The notes below the pieces were generated by a model. It was not told the origin of the DNA. It did not search any database and saw nothing but the letters and a program-made list of their open reading frames with translations. From Granulicatella elegans (GTDB lineage: Bacteria > Bacillota > Bacilli > Lactobacillales > Aerococcaceae), in NCBI RefSeq assembly GCF_020735385.1, contig NZ_CP085953.1:186001-250000 (forward strand): a stretch of DNA of 64,000 nucleotides, read 5' to 3'. Below, one piece after another: positions 9,489 to 17,894 of this stretch. Numbering within the stretch: the first letter of the stretch is position 1; each line of letters opens with the position of its first letter. The position numbers and the translations under genes were made by a program.

Positions 9489-10304
9489 CTATGCTAAAAT
9501 ACCTAAAACAGAAGCTAGAATACCAATTACAAATAATAAGATTAAGATTTGATAAGTATTCCATTTTTTCTTTTTCAATAAGTAATATACTAATATTGTA
9601 ATTAAAACTGGTAAAAGTCTTGGCATCATTTTATCTAAGATTTTTTGAATTGAAACAATTTGTTCTTCACCAGAACTTACTGTCGTTGCATATTGAATTG
9701 CAAGTTTAGCTTTTACAAATGATGCAGCTAGTGCAGAAATAACTGTTACCCCTACAATATTTGCAGCTTCTGAAATTTTGCTAATTTTATCACTTAAAGA
9801 TTTAATAGCATTTGTACCCAATTGATATCCTAAGTAACCCATAAATACTTTAATAGCAAACATACTTAAAAGCATTGATAACCAATATCCCATTGGAGCA
9901 AAACCTAAACCATCCAAAGCTAGACCAGCAAAGATTGTAGAAAATAGTGGTGCTAACCCAAATTGAGCAATAGAATCTCCAATCCCTGCTAAAGGACCCA
10001 TAAGAGCCATTTTAATACTACGAACTGAATCAATACTTTGACCATCTTCATACATTGCTAATTGCAAGTTTGAAATAAATGGAACCAAATGCGGACTTGT
10101 GTTATAAAACTCTAAATTAGCTTTCGCTGTTTCTTTTAGTTTTTCTGGATTATCTTTATAAATCTTCTTTAATCCAGGTAAAATTACATTTAGGTAACTT
10201 ACACCTTGATAAGTGTTATAGTTAAAACCATTTTGTAAAATATATGATCTTAATGCTGTTTTAAAATAATCACGTTTAGTTAATTTATTTTGATTAGATT
10301 CCAT
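9489..10304 (-). CDS. PTS EIID component of the GAG permease
   Basis: This 271-residue IID subunit has the family segment LRSYILQNGFNYNTYQGVSYLN at the N-terminus and ALMGPLAGIGDSIAQFG near residue 105. Membrane segments fill the C-terminal half. The ATG at 10304 has GGAGG 9 bases upstream; the longer form from 10325 covers that site. It overlaps the EIIC gene by 11 bases, the same arrangement as in the second PTS set at 2166-4311. With EIIB and EIIC directly upstream and UGL before them, it most likely imports unsaturated GAG disaccharides. Confidence 0.9.
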   Translation of the reverse strand: MESNQNKLTKRDYFKTALRSYILQNGFNYNTYQGVSYLNVILPGLKKIYKDNPEKLKETAKANLEFYNTSPHLVPFISNLQLAMYEDGQSIDSVRSIKMALMGPLAGIGDSIAQFGLAPLFSTIFAGLALDGLGFAPMGYWLSMLLSMFAIKVFMGYLGYQLGTNAIKSLSDKISKISEAANIVGVTVISALAASFVKAKLAIQYATTVSSGEEQIVSIQKILDKMMPRLLPVLITILVYYLLKKKKWNTYQILILLFVIGILASVLGILA

Positions 10305-11091
10305 TGCTAAAATCCTCCATTTCACTAGTTTGAACTGTTTCTACTACGGCTGGTTTATTAGCATTTTGATAATATGCAATCAATCCAAATACTGTACCAA
10401 TTAACGCTACAGCCATTGTTGGTAATTCTAAATAAGCTACACAGACATATCCTAAAATTACATATGGAGTTAATTCTTTCTTCAACATTACTGATAAAAT
10501 CATTGCAAAACCGATTGCTGGAATTAATCCACCTGCTACACCAAAACCACTAATCAACCATTTTGGTAATGCATTAACAAAAGCTTCTAAAGCTGGACGA
10601 CTTAAAGCAGATAAAATACCAATTACAAATCCTGATACAGCTAAACCTAAATAAGTTGAATGTGCAATTAATTTAAATTTACCATAGTGACCATTTTCAA
10701 TTGCTTTCTCAGCCATTTTTGGATTACCAGCAAAGAATGTATACAAGAATGTTGTTACAAATTGGAATAATACCGCAAATGGGAACGAAAGTGCTAAAGC
10801 ATTTTCTGGGGTAATCCCTTGATCTTTTAATGTAATTACCATAATCGTCCCTACAATACCAGGACCAACTGGGTTAGGTGGAACGGTACCACCAGCACCT
10901 ACTCCAAATCCCATGTATGCTAATTCCGCTAAGGCACCAAACGTTAACGCTGTTGGAATATCTCCTAAAATCAAACCTACAAAAAATGCCATTACAATTG
11001 CTCTATTTGTATAAATCCCTAATAACATTCCTGAATAACAGAAAGCTGTTACTAAACCAATTAAAATACCTTGAAATACTGTTATTTCCAT
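10294..11091 (-). CDS. PTS EIIC component of the GAG permease
   Basis: This 265-residue protein is a polytopic IIC subunit. The GALAELAYMGFGVGAGGTVPPN segment near residue 55 marks the mannose-sorbose family channel region. It starts 15 bases after EIIB with GGGGG before the ATG, and overlaps EIID. Several membrane helices are visible along the whole length. Confidence 0.9.
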   Translation of the reverse strand: MEITVFQGILIGLVTAFCYSGMLLGIYTNRAIVMAFFVGLILGDIPTALTFGALAELAYMGFGVGAGGTVPPNPVGPGIVGTIMVITLKDQGITPENALALSFPFAVLFQFVTTFLYTFFAGNPKMAEKAIENGHYGKFKLIAHSTYLGLAVSGFVIGILSALSRPALEAFVNALPKWLISGFGVAGGLIPAIGFAMILSVMLKKELTPYVILGYVCVAYLELPTMAVALIGTVFGLIAYYQNANKPAVVETVQTSEMEDFSNGI

Positions 11092-11105
11092 TGTTATCCC
11101 CCATT

Positions 11106-11606
11106 TCAGCTAATAGCTTCTAATAATTTTTCTAATGTTTGCGCTCCATCATTTGTTACTGGAGAAGTTTTTGTATTGAATTGAATATTATATTTATTCT
11201 TCAATGTTCGCAAAGCTTCTTTATCTTCTTTACCAAGATATATGAATTGAGAAACTTTGTCTTTTCCTGGAGCTGAATGAATATTACCAACGTTAATGGT
11301 ATCTAGTGGAAAACCTAGTTCCGCTAATCTCAATGCATCCGTTGGATTTGAAACTAGCACGAAAATGGTTTGGTGAGGTGCTGCTTTCCAAATAATTTCA
11401 GCAGTTCTCTCTACCGTCCAAAATCGTACATTTATTTCTTTTGGTAAAACAGTCTTCATCAATGTTTGTTGTAAGTCATCAGTCGATACTGCATCATTTG
11501 CACAGATAACTAAATTTACTCCTAAACTCTTAATCCATAATTGCCCCTGACCATGGATCAATCGTTCATCGATTCTAACCATTTTAATATTTGGTTTATT
11601 TTCCAT
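11106..11606 (-). CDS. PTS EIIB component of the GAG permease
   Basis: The 166-residue IIB subunit has its phospho-accepting His18 in VRIDERLIHGQGQLW. The usual VATQW after HGQ is replaced by GQLW, which is seen in GAG-type members. DTINVGNIHSAPGK near residue 100 is the second conserved loop. The gene follows UGL by 16 bases and starts the EIIB-EIIC-EIID set. Its IIA partner is probably the protein at 5324-5764. Confidence 0.9.
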   Translation of the reverse strand: MENKPNIKMVRIDERLIHGQGQLWIKSLGVNLVICANDAVSTDDLQQTLMKTVLPKEINVRFWTVERTAEIIWKAAPHQTIFVLVSNPTDALRLAELGFPLDTINVGNIHSAPGKDKVSQFIYLGKEDKEALRTLKNKYNIQFNTKTSPVTNDGAQTLEKLLEAIS

Positions 11607-11622
11607 ATTACCCTTCCTTTCT

Positions 11623-12804
11623 TTACCAATACATTTTCCATTTTTTCTTTTTACGCATTAAAGCTTCCAAGTAGAAGTAATCTCCCCAAATGTTTCCTTC
11701 ATTGACCCCTTTACCAGAATGCCATGAATATACTCCTTCATTTAGAAGAGCTACAATACCATCTGTTTTTTTCTCTGTGTAATGACTAATGAGATTGAAC
11801 AGAATACGATCCGCCCAGTTTTCATACTCTTCAAGAATTTTGTTGTTTTCATATTCTTTCCTCATTTGGTTAATTCCACATACCGCAATAGCCGCAGCTG
11901 AAGTATCACGAGGTTGCCCAGAAGTATCATCAAAGATTAAATCCCAATAACACACAAAATCTTCTGGCAATCTATTTAAAAAGTAATTTGTCACAGCTTG
12001 AAAATATTCCAAATTAGTTTCTCTAGGGAAATAAGCATTACATAAGGCTATTCCATAGATTAACCAAGATTGTCCTCTAGCCCATGCAGAATCATCAGAA
12101 AATCCTTGTCTAGTTTTGCCATATGCTGGTTCTCCTGTTTCTGGATTAAAATAAAAAGTATGAAAAGCTGAAGCGTCTTTACGAATAGCATTTTTGACCG
12201 TTGTCTTAAAATGTTCTTTTGCTATTTCAGCATATTCTTCATTACCAGTTTCTTCACTCGCCCAGAAAAGTAGAGGAATATTCAACAAACAGTCAACAAT
12301 TAACCTATAGTTATCACGTGCTCCAAGTTCTCCCCAAGCTTGAATGAATTTGCCTTTTTGTTGATATCTCGAAGCTAATTGTTTTGCAGCTTTTATGGCA
12401 GCATCCCTTGCTTCAAGATTGCCAGTTAACTTATAAGCACTAACACAAGATGGAGTGTACAAAAATCCTAAATCATGATGGTTAACCTCGATTAAATGAT
12501 CAATTCGATAAATAAATGAAAGAACATTTTTTTCAGCAGCTTTTTTATACTTTTCTTCTCCTGTTAGTTCATAAGCTAACCATAACAACCCTGTCCAAAA
12601 ACCATTCGTCCACTCCGTATTGTCCATGATTTTATACTCATTATTAAATGTAGCTGGTGTTGGATACGCTTCACCAAGAATATCTAAATTATGATCTATT
12701 TTTATTAGACAATCTTTAATTGCTTTTTCAAGTATTTCAGGAGTTAATCTTTCCTCATCACTTGGTTGATACGATTTTAATATTTCAATATTTTTATCAA
12801 TCAT
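11623..12804 (-). CDS. ugl: Unsaturated glucuronyl hydrolase (GH88)
   Basis: This 393-residue cytoplasmic glycosidase hydrates the double bond of unsaturated uronic acid at the non-reducing end of GAG disaccharides, freeing the amino sugar. The two key Asp residues are visible in NHHDLGFLY near residue 110 and RLIVDCLLNIPLLFWA near residue 170, and GFSDDSAWARGQSW is a further family block. The start has AAAGAGGTG upstream. Its promoter region holds the palindrome TTAACGCGTTAA at 12830-12841. It is the first gene of the PTS/lyase/KDPG unit, so it links surface depolymerisation to sugar catabolism. Confidence 0.93.
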   Translation of the reverse strand: MIDKNIEILKSYQPSDEERLTPEILEKAIKDCLIKIDHNLDILGEAYPTPATFNNEYKIMDNTEWTNGFWTGLLWLAYELTGEEKYKKAAEKNVLSFIYRIDHLIEVNHHDLGFLYTPSCVSAYKLTGNLEARDAAIKAAKQLASRYQQKGKFIQAWGELGARDNYRLIVDCLLNIPLLFWASEETGNEEYAEIAKEHFKTTVKNAIRKDASAFHTFYFNPETGEPAYGKTRQGFSDDSAWARGQSWLIYGIALCNAYFPRETNLEYFQAVTNYFLNRLPEDFVCYWDLIFDDTSGQPRDTSAAAIAVCGINQMRKEYENNKILEEYENWADRILFNLISHYTEKKTDGIVALLNEGVYSWHSGKGVNEGNIWGDYFYLEALMRKKKKWKMYW

Positions 12805-12829
12805 TTTTTCACCTCTTTCTATAAATAAC

Positions 12830-12841
12830 TTAACGCGTTAA
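12830..12841. promoter_or_regulatory. LacI-type (RegR-like) operator before ugl
   Basis: TTAACGCGTTAA is a perfect 12-bp palindrome with a central CpG, typical of LacI-family operators. The same sequence occurs before the PL8 lyase at 16200-16211. RegR, a LacI-family protein, represses hyaluronate genes in streptococci; no regulator gene of this kind is in the window. Confidence 0.75.
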
Positions 12842-12874
12842 CTTTAAATTCATTTTACACCATAACTTTGTTTT

Positions 12875-12888
12875 TGTAAACGTTTTTT
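12875..12888. promoter_or_regulatory. Weak candidate cre site at the 3' end of the PL8 gene
   Basis: TGTAAACG followed by a T run matches only the first half of the cre consensus. It overlaps the PL8 stop and precedes ugl, so it could act on ugl transcription. Confidence 0.25.
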
Positions 12889-15800
12889 TAACAAAAAATC
12901 GAAATTATGGCTAAAAACAAGAGTGAAATTTCGGCTAATTTTATTTTTTGGGTACCTGTATTAGGTAAAACTTTATTTCTGTTAGGTTCGGTTAAAGCGT
13001 TAACCAACTCCCTATTTTTCTCTGATGAAATTTTTTGTTCTTCTAACTCATTATTTTTCTTTAATTGATTTTCTGTACCATTTTCTATTTTTTCACTCTT
13101 ATCATTGCTTTCAACTGTTGATTCATAAATCAAGTATCTTACTCTATCTTCTACAGAAGGTTCAATAACTTGTTTTAACACGTATCGATTTATCTTTAAT
13201 TCATTTAATTGTGCATTAATATTTGTAGGATTAAAAAATGCCACTTTAATCTTGTTTAATTCTTTTTTTATTGTATATATTCCTTTTTCTTTTAAAACAA
13301 GATCATCCTCCAACTTCAACTCAGAGTCGTCATATTTAACAACGCCATAAATATTATTTGATTTATCATAAACAACTTGATTATTTTCTGAATTCTCAAT
13401 TACTACAATATCTTCTTTGATTACTTCTTCTGCAAATTCCTTATCATTTCTATTAGGATAAAGAATATATGCATAACTGTTTCTAAGCATATCGTGTGGT
13501 TGTTCAATTGTTAAAAATGTATTTTCTACACTCTCATCACTTTGAGTGTTATTGATATCTTTCCAAGCACCCTTCCTTGTTTCTTTTTTCACATTTAATG
13601 AAGTAGTGTTTATAAATTTGTATCCAATATTCATTTCTTTATTTGAAGATTTTAGGAAAATATTATTTACTTGTAATTCCATTTCAGTGCTATCTACTGT
13701 TTTCTCTTTGCCATCCACAATCACCTTGTAATCATCTTGATCCATACTGCGATTTCTAGAACTTCGCTTGATTTTTCTATTTTCAACAACAGTATATCCA
13801 TTTGTGCCACTTGTATCCTTCACACCTGCACCTAAGAATACTACTCTGTCTCCTAAGATAAACCAAGATTTTTTAGCACTCATTGTATTATCTAAGTTGG
13901 AAAAATCCATTGCTACAGTTCCGAATTGTTGATTTAAAGAAGTAGAACCAACAAATGAATTTTTCATTGTTGTCATTCCTTTACCTTTTTCTCTCTTTTT
14001 ATTATTTTCTGTTATCCCAGGCAACTTATACGGATCAACTGTAGCCCAGTAATCATCACTAAAATGACTCAAGTCATCATTATATAGATAAGAAACGCCA
14101 TCACTTGTATACCAACCTTTGGCATTTTCACCATTCATAAACTCATAGTTTTGAATCTTATCAGAATGCATACTAATCCCAAAAGCAAAACCACGTTCTT
14201 TATTGTAGTAGGCAACTTTATTCATATCATTATATAATTTCAAATAAGTATTTCTTGCAATTTCTCCCACTATATTATTGGATAAGAGATTTTCAAAAAG
14301 ATACACATCATAGAATGATTTTAATGATAAAAATGTATCATAATAATGATCCGATTTAACAATATCTTTTACAATCCCTTGTAATTTATTCTTTTCAGAT
14401 TGTTCACTTGCTTCAGCAATTCTCAAAATACCTCTTAATACTTCTACAGCGGCATAATGATCATTTTGAACTTTTCTACTAAGTGATCTTCCTCTTGTCA
14501 TATCCATCAATTCGCCTCTATAAATTAGCGGAAGAAAACCTTCATAAATCCAGTTATATAAAATTTTCAATTTATTTTGTTCAATTTTATAAGGGCTAGC
14601 TTGAATAACTGGAAGTAATTGAGAGAATCCATCAATAAGAACATTTCCATAAGCTCCTGTATAAGCAATATTCGTATGGTCAATATAAGAACCATCATAA
14701 TGGAAGCCTTCTCCTTCAGATACAAGTTCTAACACATTACTTACAGCACTGATTGCACTTTCTAATTTCTTATCATCTTCTAGTAAAATACCTTCAATAA
14801 TTTTTACCTTTCCTAAATCTGAAAGATTTCCTCCTACAGCTGTTTTTCCTCTATTTTGACTTACCATTATTTTTGATGGATCTGGAACCATTTTTGAAAC
14901 AGGTGATAAATATTTAGCAATCTCTTCTTTACTAAAATATTTATTCATAATCGTTAAAATATTATTGATTGCCCTAGGAGTACCAATTTCATAGTCCCAC
15001 CAATTCCCTTTAGACTCAGTTGTTACATTATAATAATACTCATTCATCAATTCCATACTATGTTTAACAATATTAATCACTTTTTTATCGTTATAGTACT
15101 TAGATTGAGAATTCGTTACAGCTTTGGCAATTTGTTCAAGCCGTCTATAAGTCTTCGTTAAATTAGTTGACTTGGAATAATCAGATACATCATCCCAAAT
15201 TTTTTTATCATCATTTTGAACTTTTGCAAGATAACTTTCTACATCTTTTTCATTACTTTTAAAAATTTCATTCATATAACTACTTTGACTAGAAAAAAAT
15301 TCATTTCCTGAAATCATCGTGTCCCATTTTTTTAAGAGAGAATCAAAAGTTTTATTAGATTCTTCAACAACTAAAGATACCACCTTATCTTTTTTTCCAA
15401 GTTCACTTACCATTAATTCTGTCGTTCCTATTTTTTTAGGAACAATAAATCCATCTTCCACTGAAGCAATACTATTATCTTTCACTTCATATTTGTAATT
15501 ACCAGGTAATAACCAACGTTTGTTCATACTTAATGTTATAGATTTATCAAACTCTTTTTCTTTTATCCCTTCAACTTCATTAGAAGTTGTCTTTTCCGAT
15601 TTTATAAGGCTCACATCATCAAAGTATGCTGTGCCAGTTCCTGTTTCATAAAACAACTCTAATCGAATCTTTACAATATCTTCACCGGAAACGAACTCTT
15701 CTGTAATTGTTGTCCAATCATGATCCCCATTTAGATTTTTAGAATACCATAAAGATGACTTTTGTTTATTATTGATATCGAAGGAAAGTATTCGAACACG

Positions 15801-16175
15801 AGCTCCTATATTAGACTTTAAATCCTCTGTTTTTATTCTTGCTGATAGAATATATTTTTGATTAGATTCTACAGTAATATCTTGTCCAACAACAGCTCTC
15901 ATTTCTGCTTCTGCTGACATTTGTAAAATACCATCATCTGTTACTTCGATATGATATTTATCTTTTTCACTTTTTGGAACCCAAGGATCTTTCCAATCTA
16001 TCGCAGCTTTTCCAGTCCACTTATTTTGCTTATCTTTTTTTAAATTAAAATCCCCGTTCTTAACAAGATTCTGATGAATAGTATCTTCTGCAAATATAGG
16101 ATAATTTCCTCTAAAAGCAACTACAGAACTCATTAAAAATAACAATACTAAGCCATACAGCCATCTCTTTTTCAT
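12888..16175 (-). CDS. Cell-surface polysaccharide lyase family 8 (hyaluronate lyase-like)
   Basis: This 1,095-residue secreted enzyme cleaves hyaluronate or chondroitin by beta-elimination. A signal peptide (MKKRWLYGLVLLFLMSSVVA) ends near residue 32. A carbohydrate-binding-like domain with NLVKNGDFNLKKD follows, then the PL8 alpha/alpha toroid with catalytic Asn in GNWWDYEIG near 390, His and Tyr in DGSYIDHTNIAYTGAYGN near 498-507 and Arg in RGRSLSRK near 563. The C-terminus has LPNTG near 1072 for sortase, but the tail ends after ISIFC without basic residues. One extra T in the T6 tract at 12893-12898 would restore a basic KKR tail ending at 12850. The GTG at 16178 is out-competed by the ATG at 16175. 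Confidence 0.93.
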   Translation of the reverse strand: MKKRWLYGLVLLFLMSSVVAFRGNYPIFAEDTIHQNLVKNGDFNLKKDKQNKWTGKAAIDWKDPWVPKSEKDKYHIEVTDDGILQMSAEAEMRAVVGQDITVESNQKYILSARIKTEDLKSNIGARVRILSFDINNKQKSSLWYSKNLNGDHDWTTITEEFVSGEDIVKIRLELFYETGTGTAYFDDVSLIKSEKTTSNEVEGIKEKEFDKSITLSMNKRWLLPGNYKYEVKDNSIASVEDGFIVPKKIGTTELMVSELGKKDKVVSLVVEESNKTFDSLLKKWDTMISGNEFFSSQSSYMNEIFKSNEKDVESYLAKVQNDDKKIWDDVSDYSKSTNLTKTYRRLEQIAKAVTNSQSKYYNDKKVINIVKHSMELMNEYYYNVTTESKGNWWDYEIGTPRAINNILTIMNKYFSKEEIAKYLSPVSKMVPDPSKIMVSQNRGKTAVGGNLSDLGKVKIIEGILLEDDKKLESAISAVSNVLELVSEGEGFHYDGSYIDHTNIAYTGAYGNVLIDGFSQLLPVIQASPYKIEQNKLKILYNWIYEGFLPLIYRGELMDMTRGRSLSRKVQNDHYAAVEVLRGILRIAEASEQSEKNKLQGIVKDIVKSDHYYDTFLSLKSFYDVYLFENLLSNNIVGEIARNTYLKLYNDMNKVAYYNKERGFAFGISMHSDKIQNYEFMNGENAKGWYTSDGVSYLYNDDLSHFSDDYWATVDPYKLPGITENNKKREKGKGMTTMKNSFVGSTSLNQQFGTVAMDFSNLDNTMSAKKSWFILGDRVVFLGAGVKDTSGTNGYTVVENRKIKRSSRNRSMDQDDYKVIVDGKEKTVDSTEMELQVNNIFLKSSNKEMNIGYKFINTTSLNVKKETRKGAWKDINNTQSDESVENTFLTIEQPHDMLRNSYAYILYPNRNDKEFAEEVIKEDIVVIENSENNQVVYDKSNNIYGVVKYDDSELKLEDDLVLKEKGIYTIKKELNKIKVAFFNPTNINAQLNELKINRYVLKQVIEPSVEDRVRYLIYESTVESNDKSEKIENGTENQLKKNNELEEQKISSEKNRELVNALTEPNRNKVLPNTGTQKIKLAEISLLFLAIISIFC

Positions 16176-16199
16176 CACACTCTTCCTTCCTCTTTAAAC

Positions 16200-16211
16200 T
16201 TAACGCGTTAA
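16200..16211. promoter_or_regulatory. LacI-type (RegR-like) operator before the PL8 lyase
   Basis: This is a second perfect copy of TTAACGCGTTAA, 25 bases upstream of the lyase start. Its placement between promoter and ribosome site suggests repression when no GAG inducer is present. Confidence 0.75.
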
Positions 16212-16244
16212 CCCTATGAGTATATTACCAAAAGCTTTACAATT

Positions 16245-16258
16245 TGTAAACGGTTTAT
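16245..16258. promoter_or_regulatory. Candidate CcpA cre site before the PL8 lyase
   Basis: TGTAAACGGTTTAT matches the cre consensus except near positions 9 and 13. It lies 34 bases upstream of the operator, in the promoter area of the lyase. Confidence 0.4.
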
Positions 16259-16318
16259 TTTAAAAAACACAAAAAAACTCTCAAAATTTGAAGTGACCCC
16301 AAAAAGTTAGACTTTTTT

Positions 16319-16338
16319 GAGACGACTTAAGTCGTCTC
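16319..16338. terminator. Perfect 20-bp palindrome inside the IS left end
   Basis: GAGACGACTTAAGTCGTCTC is flanked by T runs on the plus strand. It can stop transcription that enters the element from the left. Confidence 0.6.
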
Positions 16339-16368
16339 TTTTTGATTAATAAAACAAAATGTATGAAT

Positions 16369-16411
16369 AACCCCCTAGGGGGTTCGCGCCAAAATTTTTG
16401 GCGCGTTTTTT
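16369..16411 (+). terminator. Double palindrome with T run, plus-strand terminator in the IS
   Basis: AACCCCCTAGGGGGTT is directly followed by a second stem CGCGCCAAAA/TTTTGGCGCG and then TTTTTT on the plus strand. It faces the transposase genes and would block antisense read-in. Confidence 0.7.
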
Positions 16412-16449
16412 CTTGGAAATATTATTAAACTTTCAATTAGATTTACTAG

Positions 16450-17283
16450 TTAAGCAATACGAGCAGAGTTTGAATGAGTTATTCTGTAATTTACAGGACT
16501 TAGTCCATCCAGTTTAATTTTTATACGTTTGTTGTTGTAATAATCAATATAATCGATAATAGCTTTCTCTAATTCCTCAAGAGACTTAAATTCTTTTTCA
16601 AATCCATAAAACATTTCTGATTTCAAAATACCAAAGAAAGATTCCATCATACCATTATCTGCACTGTTCCCCTTACGTGACATAGACGGCTTTATATCTT
16701 TACTTTCTAAAAATCGATGATAAGAATCATGCTGGTATTGCCAACCTTGGTCACTGTGGAGAATAGTATTTTTGTATTTTTCATCTGTAAATGCCTCGTT
16801 TAACATTGCCTTTAGTTGATGTAAGTTAGGTGAACGAGAAAGATTGAACGCAATAATTTCACTGTTAAATCCATCTAAGACTGGTGATAAATATAGTTTC
16901 TGTTCACTACTTGGAATGGCAAACTCCGTTACATCTGTGTAACATTTTTCCATTGGTTTAGATCCTTCAAAATCACGTTGAATCAGATTATCTGATTTCT
17001 TTCCAACATCTCCTTGGTATGAATAATATTTGCGTTTACGACGAATACGGGCAATTAAACCAAGTGCTTTCATTAAGCGTTGTACCTTCTTATGATTCAC
17101 TTTAAAGCCACGATTTCTTAATTCTAAATGAATTCTACGGTAACCATAGTTTTCCTTATGTTCTGTAAAAATATCTTGTATTTCATCTTTAAGCTGTTGA
17201 TCCTTATCCGGTTGGTTCATTTGTTTTAAATGGTAATAGTACGTTGAACGAGCTAAATTAATTACTTTAAGAAGAATATCCAA
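16450..17283 (-). CDS. IS150-like transposase OrfB (DDE integrase domain)
   Basis: This 277-residue ORF is the catalytic part of an IS3-family transposase with an rve-type integrase core. HTH_21-like HKENYGYRRIHLELRNRG is near residue 40; the DDE residues lie in CYTDVTEF, HSDQGWQYQ and NSADNGMMESFFG. The TTG at 17283 is the first in-frame start, but its frame stays open upstream (reading [15 protein letters not shown]), so the protein is probably made as an OrfAB fusion by -1 slippage in the A-rich end of orfA. Confidence 0.92.
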   Translation of the reverse strand: MDILLKVINLARSTYYYHLKQMNQPDKDQQLKDEIQDIFTEHKENYGYRRIHLELRNRGFKVNHKKVQRLMKALGLIARIRRKRKYYSYQGDVGKKSDNLIQRDFEGSKPMEKCYTDVTEFAIPSSEQKLYLSPVLDGFNSEIIAFNLSRSPNLHQLKAMLNEAFTDEKYKNTILHSDQGWQYQHDSYHRFLESKDIKPSMSRKGNSADNGMMESFFGILKSEMFYGFEKEFKSLEELEKAIIDYIDYYNNKRIKIKLDGLSPVNYRITHSNSARIA

Positions 17284-17297
17284 TGGAAATTCATTGA

Positions 17298-17813
17298 TTA
17301 ATTCTTGAACAATTTCAGTTTTTCTTCTTTCTCTTTTTCCTCCTTCAATCGTAGTTCCCTCAACTTTTTTAGAACAGCAATTTCCGCCTTTAAGTATAGA
17401 TTTTCTAATTCAAGATGTTCTAATTCTGTCATTTCTTCTAATTTTTTCTTTGGCTTACGTCCCATTGAATTTGGTCTCCCTCTTGTTTTCTCAACAATAG
17501 TATACCCATTTTTCTTATATTGTGCTAGCCAATTTGAAAGTAGGGAACGATTAGGAAGTGCATAATCAATAGCCACACTTGTTTGTGAACGACCTTCTAA
17601 AAGAACTTTATTCATTATTTCCTGCTTTAGTTTTGGTGAATAGTAACGATTTTTTTCTTTTTTAACAATTTCTATTCCATATTGATCAATCAATCGAACT
17701 AAGTATTTAATATTAGAATCGGCAATATCGTATTTCTTTGAAAGATTCTTTAAACTTTCACCTTGTTTTCTTAGTTGATAAATTTCTATTTTATCTTCAT
17801 AAGTTAATTTCAT
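17298..17813 (-). CDS. IS150-like transposase OrfA (helix-turn-helix)
   Basis: OrfA of 171 residues holds two helix-turn-helix segments ([20 protein letters not shown] and the [20 protein letters not shown] region) that bind the IS ends, and a leucine-zipper-like C-terminus ([21 protein letters not shown]). The last codons are a run of Glu and Lys encoded by A-rich sequence where -1 frameshifting to OrfB is expected. The start at 17813 is preferred over 17828 because GGGGTG precedes it. That ribosome site lies in a 16-bp stem (17821-17862). Confidence 0.88.
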   Translation of the reverse strand: MKLTYEDKIEIYQLRKQGESLKNLSKKYDIADSNIKYLVRLIDQYGIEIVKKEKNRYYSPKLKQEIMNKVLLEGRSQTSVAIDYALPNRSLLSNWLAQYKKNGYTIVEKTRGRPNSMGRKPKKKLEEMTELEHLELENLYLKAEIAVLKKLRELRLKEEKEKEEKLKLFKN

Positions 17814-17820
17814 TAAAAAA

Positions 17821-17862
17821 CACCCCAAAAGTTAGATTTTTCATGTCTAACTTTTGGGGTGC
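17821..17862 (-). promoter_or_regulatory. Hairpin that can mask the OrfA ribosome site
   Basis: CACCCCAAAAGTTAGA and its exact complement TCTAACTTTTGGGGTG form a 16-bp stem around a 10-base loop. The outer arm is the IS terminal repeat, and the inner arm carries the OrfA ribosome site. Transcripts entering from outside would fold this hairpin and not be translated. Confidence 0.65.
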
Positions 17863-17894
17863 AGTACACACTTCATGATGACAGGAGTTTTATT

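Larger units (their letters stand above)
16289..17868 (-). mobile_element. IS3-family (IS150-like) insertion sequence
   Basis: The element is about 1,580 bp. The left end reads TGAAGTGACCCCAAAAAGTT and the right end, inverted, TGTACTGCACCCCAAAAGTT; both continue into AGAC. These resemble IS150-group termini that begin TGTACTG. Two overlapping-frame transposase ORFs fill the middle. No matching 3-bp target duplication is visible (ATT on the left, CAC on the right), so the flanks may have been rearranged. Exact end points are uncertain by a few bases. The element lies between the GAG locus and the aminotransferase gene. Confidence 0.88.
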
